Assembly: GCA_016200125.1 (NCBI GenBank)
Contig: JACQFK010000326.1
Coordinates: forward strand, 1 to 12,925
Direction: 5' to 3'
Length of the DNA stretch: 12,925 nt
DNA from: Planctomycetota bacterium
Lineage (GTDB): Bacteria > Planctomycetota > MHYJ01 > JACPRB01
Below are positions 6,133 through 12,385 of the stretch, piece by piece. The translations under genes and the position numbers were made by a program. Numbering within the stretch: position 1 is the stretch's first letter; each line of letters opens with the position of its first letter. The notes beneath the pieces are model-generated. The model had not been told where the DNA came from, did no database searches, and worked only from the letters and a program-made list of their open reading frames with translations.

Positions 6133-7332
6133 CTAATACCTGATGTCGATGTGCTTCCGCTCGGCGGCGCTTCTCAGGATCGCGTCGCAGATCACCGCGC
6201 AACGGTAGCCGTCCTCGAAGGTCGCGCCCAGCGGGGCCACGTCCTTCTTGTTCACAACGCAGTCGAGCAGGTGGTTGATCTCGTGGATCATCGCATGCTC
6301 CCACCCGATGATGTGGCCGTGGGGCCACCAGTTCGACATGAAGGGGTGGTGGCCCTCGCTGACGAGCACCTTGTGGAAGCCCTGCGTCTCCTTCGGGTCC
6401 TCGCCGACCCAGAAGACGTCAATCTCGTTCAGGTTCTCGAGGTTGAACTTGATCGCGCCCTTCTCGCCGCTGATCTCGAACGCACCGTGGTTCTTGCGGC
6501 CCGCGGCGAAGCGCGTGGCCTCGATAGTGCCGATCGCGCCGCCCTCGAACTCGATGAGCGAGACGACGTCGTCGTCGACGTCCGACTTCCCCATCTTCTT
6601 CGGATTGTCCGGCAGGGGGCGCTCCGGGGTGAAGGTCCGCTCGAGGCCGGACACCGCCTTGATCTCGCCGACGAGGAAGCGGGCGAGGTCGATCAGGTGT
6701 GCCGCGAGGTCGCCGAGGGCGCCCGAGCCGGCCAGCTTCTTGTTGTAGCGCCAGATGAGCGGGACGCCGTAATTCGGCATGCCCCACTCCTGGAGATAGA
6801 CCGCGCGGAAGGTGTAGATCCGGCCCAGTTTCCCGGCCTTGATGAGGTCGTAGGCCAGGCGGATGGCGGGGAGGAAGCGGTAGTTGAAGGCGCACTGGTG
6901 CTTGACCTTGGACTTCTTGACCGCGTCGAGCATCGTCCTGGCTTCCTCCGCGGTCCGCGCGAGCGGCTTCTCGCAGAAGACGTGCTTTCCGGCCTTGATG
7001 GCGTCGATCGTGGGCTCGGCGTGGGTGTCGTTGGGGGTCCCGTTGTCGAAGATCTGGACCTCCTTGTCCTCGAGCATCTTGTGGTAGTCGGTGTAGTGCT
7101 TGCGGTAGCCGTAGCGCTTCTGCGCCTCCTGGACCTTCTCCTTGTTTCGGCCGCAGATGGCCACGAGGTCGGGGACCGCGACGGGCGGATACATCATGTA
7201 GGGGATCTTCTTGTACGCGTTCGAGTGGGCCTTGCCCATGAACGCGTAGCCCAGCATCCCGATGCCGACGTGGGGGGCGTCCTGGGTGGCCTTGGCATCG
7301 GCCATCTCGTTGAAGCCGCCGCTCTTGCTCAT
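6133..7332 (-). CDS. Gfo/Idh/MocA-family NAD(P)-dependent sugar oxidoreductase
   Basis: The 399-residue protein belongs to the glucose-fructose oxidoreductase/inositol dehydrogenase family, which oxidises or reduces a sugar hydroxyl or keto group with NAD(P). The Rossmann motif is [14 protein letters not shown] (23-36). The family signature with catalytic Lys is CEKP (120-123, Lys122). [10 protein letters not shown] (207-216) supplies His212 of the usual active site. The C-terminal half is the alpha/beta substrate domain. There is no signal peptide, so the enzyme is cytoplasmic. The ATG at 7332 has GGAGG five bases upstream; an in-frame TTG at 7398 is rejected because it lies inside the -35 box. 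The gene has a near-consensus promoter and leads an operon with the damaged TIM-barrel gene 12 bp downstream. The substrate cannot be read from sequence; a glycoside 3-dehydrogenase or inositol-type dehydrogenase are both possible. Confidence 0.92.
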   Translation of the reverse strand: MSKSGGFNEMADAKATQDAPHVGIGMLGYAFMGKAHSNAYKKIPYMMYPPVAVPDLVAICGRNKEKVQEAQKRYGYRKHYTDYHKMLEDKEVQIFDNGTPNDTHAEPTIDAIKAGKHVFCEKPLARTAEEARTMLDAVKKSKVKHQCAFNYRFLPAIRLAYDLIKAGKLGRIYTFRAVYLQEWGMPNYGVPLIWRYNKKLAGSGALGDLAAHLIDLARFLVGEIKAVSGLERTFTPERPLPDNPKKMGKSDVDDDVVSLIEFEGGAIGTIEATRFAAGRKNHGAFEISGEKGAIKFNLENLNEIDVFWVGEDPKETQGFHKVLVSEGHHPFMSNWWPHGHIIGWEHAMIHEINHLLDCVVNKKDVAPLGATFEDGYRCAVICDAILRSAAERKHIDIRY

Positions 7333-7370
7333 GTCCCCTCCGGAGTGGATCCCCTGAGACCGGAATGGCG

Positions 7371-7398
7371 AGTATAGGCCGGGGCCCGTCCATGTCAA
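7371..7398 (-). promoter_or_regulatory. Near-consensus sigma70 promoter of the Gfo/Idh-TIM-barrel operon
   Basis: On the minus strand TTGACA (7398-7393) and TATACT (7376-7371) are separated by 16 bp. The -35 is a perfect match to consensus and the -10 matches in five of six positions. Transcription should begin near 7364 and give a leader of about 32 bases with the Shine-Dalgarno sequence at 7338-7342. A dyad, TCCAT-N9-ATGGA (7389-7407), overlaps the -35 box and could be an operator. Confidence 0.75.
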
Positions 7399-7442
7399 GA
7401 AGATGGAACCTGCGGAGAAGCCTCCTTCCGCGGCGAGGTTGT

Positions 7443-7472
7443 TTGATCTGGGAGCGCCCCGTCGGCTATATT
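7443..7472 (+). promoter_or_regulatory. Sigma70-type promoter of the divergent Gfo/Idh gene
   Basis: TTGATC (7443-7448) and TATATT (7467-7472) are separated by 18 bp, upstream of the ATG at 7514. The -35 keeps TTGA and the -10 matches in five of six positions. The expected start of transcription is near 7479, giving a leader of about 35 bases. This promoter and the leftward one at 7371-7398 face away from each other, with their -35 boxes 44 bp apart. Confidence 0.55.
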
Positions 7473-7477
7473 CAGGG

Positions 7478-7498
7478 CCCTTCAGCGGGTGCGAAGGG
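7478..7498 (+). promoter_or_regulatory. Inverted repeat at the transcription start of the Gfo/Idh gene
   Basis: CCCTTC (7478-7483) and GAAGGG (7493-7498) are perfect complements around a 9-base centre. The repeat begins about where transcription should start and ends five bases before the Shine-Dalgarno sequence at 7503-7509. It could be a repressor operator placed just downstream of the promoter, or a 5' hairpin in the leader. Only the symmetry is seen; function is inferred. Confidence 0.35.
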
Positions 7499-7513
7499 AA
7501 TCAAGGAGGAGAC

Positions 7514-8599
7514 ATGCCCAAGAAGATCGCGATCATCGGCGCGGGCTGGATGGCGGCCTATCACGTCGCCGGGTTCCGGGCCGCCGGGGCGGAAGTCGTG
7601 GCCATCGTGGACAAGGTGCCCGCGGCCGCCAAGGCGGCCTCGCAGAAGTACGGCGTGGACAAGACCTTCTCCGAGCCCAAGGAGCTTTACGCCGCGATCA
7701 AGGACCTGGATGCCGTCTCCATCATCACCCCGAACGCCTTTCATCATCCCCTGGTCATGGAGGCCCTGGCCGCCGGAAAGCACGTGTTCTGCGAGAAGCC
7801 CCCGGCGCTGAACGCCGCCGACGTTGGCCAGATGGCCGACGCCGCCAAGAAGGCCGGCAAGACCCTCATGTTCAACTTCAACAACCGCGCGCGCCCCGAG
7901 TCCTACGCGATGCGCGAGTACTTCAAGAGCGGCGCCGTGGGCCGCGTCAACTCCGCCCAGGCGGCCTGGATCCGCCGGAACGGCATCCCCGGCTTCGGCG
8001 GCTGGTTCACGACCAAGAAGCTGTCCGGCGGCGGCCCGCTGATCGACCTGCTCCACATGGTCGACCTCGCCCTCCACTTCATGGGCTACCCCGAGCCCGC
8101 CTTCGTGCTGGGACAGACCTTCAGCGACAACATCGACAACCCGCAGTTCAAAGGCCCCTGGGGCATTCCGGACGTGAAGGAGGGCATCACCGACGTCGAA
8201 GCGGCGGCCCATGCCTTCGTGACCTTCAAGAGCGGCCAGGTGCTGACCCTGCGCAACTCCTGGGCCGAGATGAACGAGCGCGAAGTCGTCTCCGTGGTTT
8301 TCCAGGGACAGAAGGCCGGCGGCAAGATCCAGCGCCTGTTCAAGGTCGACGGGATCGACGCCACCAGCATCGACTCCTGCGAGATCTACTCCCAGGAGAA
8401 CGGCTTCCCGGTGAACCGGACCATCATCGTGGAGTCGGACGAGACCATGGGGCGCACCCGTTCCGCCAAGAATTTCGGCCTGGTCCTGGAGGACAAGGAA
8501 GCGCCCCTCAACGTGCCGGCCGAGGCGCACAAGCTCATGAAGATCATCGACGGGGTCTACGCCTCGGCCAAGTCGGGCCGCCCCGTGGAGCTCGCCTGA
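7514..8599 (+). CDS. Gfo/Idh/MocA-family NAD(P)-dependent oxidoreductase (second copy type)
   Basis: The 361-residue cytoplasmic enzyme has the N-terminal nucleotide-binding motif IAIIGAGW (5-12), the family signature CEKP (93-96, Lys95 catalytic) and GGGPLIDLLHMVDL (172-185) with the active-site His181. Length and layout are those of a standard Gfo/Idh/MocA protein. Similarity to the divergent gene at 6133-7332 is limited to family motifs such as [10 protein letters not shown], so this is a different subfamily and not a recent duplicate. The ATG at 7514 is set by a strong AAGGAGG (7503-7509) four bases upstream; the longer in-frame opening to 7403 runs through the promoter and is rejected. 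A dehydrogenase/reductase pair working at the two ends of a keto-sugar route would explain two divergently controlled enzymes, which is inference. It converges with the zinc-ribbon gene two bases after its stop. Confidence 0.92.
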   Translation: MPKKIAIIGAGWMAAYHVAGFRAAGAEVVAIVDKVPAAAKAASQKYGVDKTFSEPKELYAAIKDLDAVSIITPNAFHHPLVMEALAAGKHVFCEKPPALNAADVGQMADAAKKAGKTLMFNFNNRARPESYAMREYFKSGAVGRVNSAQAAWIRRNGIPGFGGWFTTKKLSGGGPLIDLLHMVDLALHFMGYPEPAFVLGQTFSDNIDNPQFKGPWGIPDVKEGITDVEAAAHAFVTFKSGQVLTLRNSWAEMNEREVVSVVFQGQKAGGKIQRLFKVDGIDATSIDSCEIYSQENGFPVNRTIIVESDETMGRTRSAKNFGLVLEDKEAPLNVPAEAHKLMKIIDGVYASAKSGRPVELA

Positions 8600-8601
8600 C
8601 C

Positions 8602-9060
8602 TCAGGAGAAGCGCCAGTTCATGTAGCCGATGAAGAGGAAGAAAAGGACGATCGCGGCGACGCCCAGGAGGACCGACCCGATCACGAAGCCGATCCGTCG
8701 CTTGCCGATCGACGCCTGTTCGTCCTTGGAGAGCAGCCGTGGAACGGGGGTGGCGTTGCAGCCCCCGCATTTGTACTTCATGAACACCGCCGTGATCAGC
8801 CCGCAGAGGGACCCGATCGCGCAGACCAGCGCTCCGCCCAGGAAAATCCCCAGGAAGCGGCAGAGGATCAGCCCCCCGACGCCCAGCACGCCGCTGATCG
8901 TGCCGTAGCCGATCGCCTCGCTCAGGACCACGACCCCGTCCTTGCACTTCACGCACTTCCGCATCCCGACCTGGTTGTCCCAGCCGCAGCGGGTGCAGGT
9001 CCGGTTGAAGGATTTCGGCAGGGGCGCCGCGCAGGAGCTGCACTTCTCCACGGGGTCCAT
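8602..9060 (-). CDS. Zinc-ribbon membrane protein of unknown function
   Basis: The 152-residue protein carries four CxxC knuckles: Cys7/10, Cys22/25, Cys36/39 and Cys98/101. The first two pairs form a likely N-terminal zinc ribbon. The third and fourth flank a long glycine-rich hydrophobic region (about 48-94) that would form one membrane hairpin or two spans. A final hydrophobic span lies at about 124-146, ending in a short charged tail. A zinc ribbon interrupted by a membrane-inserting segment recalls LITAF-type domains, but the insert here is about twice as long, so I do not assign that family. The ATG at 9060 has only a GGAG two bases away, and a good promoter lies so close that the leader would be just a few bases. 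It diverges from the DUF1592 gene at 9163. Function is unknown. Confidence 0.82.
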   Translation of the reverse strand: MDPVEKCSSCAAPLPKSFNRTCTRCGWDNQVGMRKCVKCKDGVVVLSEAIGYGTISGVLGVGGLILCRFLGIFLGGALVCAIGSLCGLITAVFMKYKCGGCNATPVPRLLSKDEQASIGKRRIGFVIGSVLLGVAAIVLFFLFIGYMNWRFS

Positions 9061-9068
9061 TTCTCCGG

Positions 9069-9096
9069 AGTGTACTTTTTCGCCTGAACGTGTCCA
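9069..9096 (-). promoter_or_regulatory. Sigma70-type promoter of the zinc-ribbon gene
   Basis: On the minus strand TGGACA (9096-9091) and TACACT (9074-9069) are separated by 16 bp, the same geometry as the promoter at 7371-7398. Each hexamer is close to consensus. The first transcribed base would fall near 9062, leaving a leader of only about two bases before the ATG at 9060. Confidence 0.55.
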
Positions 9097-9126
9097 GCCC
9101 TTCGGATCCCGCCTGCCAATTTGAAG

Positions 9127-9156
9127 TTGTGTTCCGCCGATCTGGGCCTATATAGA
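9127..9156 (+). promoter_or_regulatory. Promoter of the DUF1592-DUF1552 cluster, probably leaderless
   Basis: A TTGTGT -35 candidate (9127-9132) is followed by overlapping -10 candidates: TATATA at 9149-9154 (16-bp spacer) and TATAGA at 9151-9156 (18-bp spacer). From TATAGA the first transcribed base would be the A of the ATG at 9163; from TATATA it would be two bases earlier. No Shine-Dalgarno sequence is present before this ATG, which supports a leaderless message. The -35 is weak. Confidence 0.45.
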
Positions 9157-9162
9157 AGTAAG

Positions 9163-10974
9163 ATGCGGCGGGCCTCAACCTACCTGGCTCTGATTCTCTC
9201 CGCGGGGATCCTCTCCGCGCAGGAGGCGCCGCCGGACGACCTCGCCGCCCGCCTGCCCCGGGAGATCCGGCCCCTCTTCGAGTCGCACTGCCTCAAGTGC
9301 CACGGGCCCCGGAAGAAGAAGGGCGGCATCGACCTCGCCCAGGCCTCCCTGCGCGACCGCAAGGTCTGGAAGAAGGCGCTCCTCCAGGTGGAGGAGAACG
9401 AGATGCCGCCGGAGGGGGAGAAGCGGCTTACGACCGAGCAGCGCGACCTGCTCCTCCGCTGGCTCCGGCCCGCGGCGAGCTACGTCGACTGCGCGAACCC
9501 CGCGGAGCGCGACCCCGGTCCGCCGCTGCTCCGCCGCCTCAACCGCGCCGAGTGGCTCGCCACGGTCCGCGACCTCACGGGCGTGACCGCCGACGTGGCC
9601 GCCGAGGTCGGGATGCCCGAGGAGGCGACCGGCACCGCCTTCGACACCTCCGCGAACGCCCTCGTGCTTCCGCCCGCGCTTCTGGAGAAGCATTTCGCGG
9701 CCGCCGAGCTGATCCTCGACAAGATGAAGCCGCCCCAGGGCGATTCGCCACGCGCGATCGTGGCCGCCTTCGCCGGCCGCGCCTACCGCCGCCCGGTGGC
9801 GGACGGCGAAATCGACCGGCTGATGGCGCTGCACGAGCGGGCCGCCGGCCGGGGGGATGCGCCCGCGAAGGCGCTGCGGCTGCCGCTCAAGGCGATCCTG
9901 GTCTCGCCCCATTTCCTTTTCCGCGTGGAGCGGGAGCAGGCCGGGGCCGAGCCCTACCGGATCAGCGGCCCCGAGCTGGCGTCGCGGCTCTCGTACTTCC
10001 TGTGGTCCACGATGCCCGACGACGCCCTCAGGGCCGACGCCGAACCGGGCAGGCTCGCGGACCCCGCGGTGCTCGAGGCCCAGGTGCGCCGCATGCTGCT
10101 CCATCCCAGGGCCCGGGCGCTGACGCAGAACTTCGCGGCGCAGTGGCTGCAGCTCCGGAAACTGGAGTACGCCCGCCCGAGCACCGAGTTCTTCCCCTCC
10201 TTCAACAACCGGCTCAAACAGGCGATGCGAGACGAGGCGACGACCTTCCTCGACAAGCTGCGCGAGGAGGACCGGAGCGTGCTCGACCTGCTCGACTGCG
10301 ACTATGCCTGGCTCAACGGCGACCTCGCGCGCCACTACGGCATCGCGGGCGTGGAGGGGAAGGACTTCCGCCGGGTCGCGATCCGCCCGGAGGACCACCG
10401 CGGGGGCCTGCTCGGCATGGGCGCGATCCTCGCGCTCAGCTCCCACACGTCGCGGACCAGCCCCACGCTGCGGGGAAAGTGGATCCTCGAGTCGATCTTC
10501 GGCACGCCGCCGCCTCCGCCGCCGCCGGACGCGGGGACGATCAAGGAGCAGAAGAAGGGCGCCGAGCCCAGGACCTTCCGCGAGCTGATGGCGGCGCACG
10601 CGACCCAGCCCGCCTGCGCGTCCTGCCACAAGCGCATCGATCCGCTCGGCTTCGCGCTCGAGAACTACGACGCCGTGGGCGCCTGGCGCGAGTCGAAGGA
10701 CGCCGCCGCCGTGATGCCCTCCGGCGAGCGCTTCGAAGGGGTCGCGGGGCTCAAGCAGGTCCTCCTGCGGAGCCGCGACGCCTTCGAGCGCAACATGATC
10801 GAGCAGATGCTGGCCTACGCGCTGGGCCGCGACGTCCGCGACTCCGACGAGTGCGCGATCCGCGCGATCAAGGCCGCCCTCGAGAAGAACGGCCACCGCT
10901 TCTCGACGATGGTCCTGGGGATCGCGACCTGTTTCCCGATGCAGTACCGCAAGAACGGCGAGGCGAAAGACTGA
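9163..10974 (+). CDS. Exported planctomycete cytochrome protein, PSCyt1-DUF1587-DUF1595-DUF1592-DUF1588-DUF1585
   Basis: The 603-residue protein has a Sec signal (about 1-20) and then the standard planctomycete multi-domain order. It starts with a PSCyt1 heme-binding segment, CLKCH at 43-47 with MPP (81-83) offering the axial Met. DUF1587 (LLRRLNRAEWLATVRDLTG, 122-140), DUF1595 (AGRAYRRPVADGEIDRL, about 204-220) and DUF1592 (AILVSPHFLFRVE onward, 244-380) follow. DUF1588 (GLLGMGAILALSSHTSRTSP, 415-434) has a seven-proline run at 449-455 and a second CxxCH, CASCH (485-489), before IDPLGFALENYD. DUF1585 ends the protein. Its reaction is unknown; heme c and export suggest periplasmic redox work. 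The ATG at 9163 is preferred because it gives a clean signal peptide; an in-frame TTG at 9121 lies upstream of the promoter -10. The stop is one base before the DUF1552 start, so the two are translationally coupled. Confidence 0.92.
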   Translation: MRRASTYLALILSAGILSAQEAPPDDLAARLPREIRPLFESHCLKCHGPRKKKGGIDLAQASLRDRKVWKKALLQVEENEMPPEGEKRLTTEQRDLLLRWLRPAASYVDCANPAERDPGPPLLRRLNRAEWLATVRDLTGVTADVAAEVGMPEEATGTAFDTSANALVLPPALLEKHFAAAELILDKMKPPQGDSPRAIVAAFAGRAYRRPVADGEIDRLMALHERAAGRGDAPAKALRLPLKAILVSPHFLFRVEREQAGAEPYRISGPELASRLSYFLWSTMPDDALRADAEPGRLADPAVLEAQVRRMLLHPRARALTQNFAAQWLQLRKLEYARPSTEFFPSFNNRLKQAMRDEATTFLDKLREEDRSVLDLLDCDYAWLNGDLARHYGIAGVEGKDFRRVAIRPEDHRGGLLGMGAILALSSHTSRTSPTLRGKWILESIFGTPPPPPPPDAGTIKEQKKGAEPRTFRELMAAHATQPACASCHKRIDPLGFALENYDAVGAWRESKDAAAVMPSGERFEGVAGLKQVLLRSRDAFERNMIEQMLAYALGRDVRDSDECAIRAIKAALEKNGHRFSTMVLGIATCFPMQYRKNGEAKD

Positions 10975-10975
10975 C

Positions 10976-12385
10976 ATGGAGCTCACGAGACGCGACGTCC
11001 TGCGCGGCGCCGGAGCGCTGCTCGCGCTGCCTTTTCTCGAGAAGGCCTCCTTCGGATGCGCGGCCCGGCCGCCGCTCCGGATGGGCATCTTCACGACCAC
11101 CGGCGGCACGGTGCTCGAATCCTGGAAGCCGAAGGAGGCGGGGCCGCTCGGGAAGCTGCCGTCGATCCTCCGCGCCCTCGAGCCGCTCAAGGAGGACATC
11201 CTGGTCGTGTCCGGGCTCTCCCACGGCGGCCGGGCCGAGGGGCTCAACGGCCACGAGCACGCCGGCTTCCTCCATCTCACCGGCGCCGAGGAGGCGAAGA
11301 AGGTCAACGGCAAGGTCAGCGCGTCGATCTCGGTCGACCAGGCGGCCGCCCAGGCCGTGGGCGCCGCGAGCTACCTGCCCTCGCTCGAGATGGGCCTCAG
11401 CAACCAGGAGACCCGCTACTCCTGGCGCGCGGCCGACCAGCCCGTCCCCTTCGAGGCCAACCCGCGGCTCGTCTTCGACCGCATGTTCCGCGGCCGCAAG
11501 GTCGCGGTCCCCGACTGGAGCCGCCGGGCCGAGGCCGCCGCCGCGCCCGGCGCGAAGCGCGACTCCGACGACCAGAGCGTCATCGACCTCGTCCTCGACG
11601 AGGCCGCGCGCCTCAAGAAGGACCTGGGCAGCGCCGACAAGCACCGGCTCGACGAGTACCTCCACTCGGTCCGCACGGTCGAGCGGCGGGTCCAGCTCGT
11701 CGAGGACCTCCAGCGCCAGGCGGCGCTCGATTCGGAGCATCCCGGCCCCTCGGCGCCGAACCTTCCCGCGAAGCTCCCCGACGGCGCGATGGCCTCGAAG
11801 ATGCACCGCGCCACGGGCCGCGACCCGGAGATCCACGCCGAATACACCCGGCTCTTCGCCGACCTCATGGTGCTCGCGTTCCAGACCGACACGACGCGCG
11901 TCGTGACCTTCGCCGTCGGCAGCGACGAGGCGCTCTTCCCGGGCGTCGTCACCGTGGGCTACGAGCGCCACTGCCACACGCTGGAGCACCAGGGCAACGC
12001 CGACAGGGTCGAGAACGCGGACCCGATCGCCCGCGAGGCCTGCCGCCAGATCCACGCCTGGTACACGGGCCTCTTCGCCGAGACGATCCGGAAGATGAAG
12101 GCGATCGACGAGGGGGGCTCCTCCCTGCTCGACAACAGCCTGATCCTCTACACGTCCTACATGGCCGACGGCGGCCACGGCCGGGACGATTATCCCGTGC
12201 TGCTCGCCGGCCGGGCGCAGGGGACGATCAAGCCGGGCCGCCACCTCGCGTTCGCGAAGCTCACGCCGATGTCGAATCTCTACGTGGAGATGCTCGACCG
12301 CATGGGCGCGAAAGTCGAGGCCTTCGGCGAGAGCCGGACGTCGAAGCACGCGGCGCACGGCGGCCGCCTGCCGGGGCTCGCGTGA
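10976..12385 (+). CDS. Tat-exported DUF1552 protein
   Basis: The 469-residue product belongs to DUF1552, found almost always next to DUF1592-type cytochrome proteins in Planctomycetota and other phyla. It starts with a twin-arginine signal, TRRDVLRG (4-11), and a hydrophobic stretch to about 22, indicating export of a folded protein. Family landmarks include VVSGLSHGG (77-85), NGHEHAGFLHLTGA (91-104), SASISVDQAAA (115-125) and, near the C terminus, LYTSYMADGGHG followed by PVLLAG. The His-rich central segments suggest a metal site, related in style to the DUF1501/sulfatase-like alkaline-phosphatase fold, but no reaction is established. The ATG at 10976 follows the DUF1592 stop after one base and has no strong Shine-Dalgarno sequence, so translation is probably coupled. 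Its TGA stop overlaps the GTG of the next gene. Confidence 0.9.
   Translation: MELTRRDVLRGAGALLALPFLEKASFGCAARPPLRMGIFTTTGGTVLESWKPKEAGPLGKLPSILRALEPLKEDILVVSGLSHGGRAEGLNGHEHAGFLHLTGAEEAKKVNGKVSASISVDQAAAQAVGAASYLPSLEMGLSNQETRYSWRAADQPVPFEANPRLVFDRMFRGRKVAVPDWSRRAEAAAAPGAKRDSDDQSVIDLVLDEAARLKKDLGSADKHRLDEYLHSVRTVERRVQLVEDLQRQAALDSEHPGPSAPNLPAKLPDGAMASKMHRATGRDPEIHAEYTRLFADLMVLAFQTDTTRVVTFAVGSDEALFPGVVTVGYERHCHTLEHQGNADRVENADPIAREACRQIHAWYTGLFAETIRKMKAIDEGGSSLLDNSLILYTSYMADGGHGRDDYPVLLAGRAQGTIKPGRHLAFAKLTPMSNLYVEMLDRMGAKVEAFGESRTSKHAAHGGRLPGLA

Noticed and set aside
5752..7377. 541-codon rightward open frame opposite the Gfo/Idh and TIM-barrel genes
   Set aside because: It spans two leftward genes on the opposite strand and its Val/Leu/Asp-rich sequence has no domain pattern.
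7403..7513. N-terminal extension of the rightward Gfo/Idh gene to an upstream ATG
   Set aside because: The extension contains the promoter and leader elements, and a strong AAGGAGG sits just before the ATG at 7514, where the Rossmann fold starts normally.
8595..8606. Palindrome CCTGA-CC-TCAGG at the convergent end of the Gfo/Idh and zinc-ribbon genes
   Set aside because: It is explained by two facing TGA stop codons with matching neighbours. The stem is five pairs with a two-base loop and no T-run.
9175..11313. 712-codon leftward open frame opposite the DUF1592 gene
   Set aside because: It is antisense to conserved domains, Arg/Leu/Gly-rich, and without recognisable motifs or a ribosome-binding site. 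Long antisense frames are expected at this GC content.
9297..11906. 869-codon rightward open frame across the DUF1592 and DUF1552 genes
   Set aside because: It lies in the wrong frame of two well-identified genes, crosses their boundary, has no domain motifs and ends in a low-complexity Arg/Ser-rich stretch. It is a by-product of high GC.
10868..12358. 496-codon leftward open frame opposite DUF1552
   Set aside because: It is antisense to a clear DUF1552 gene, has low-complexity composition and contains no family motifs.
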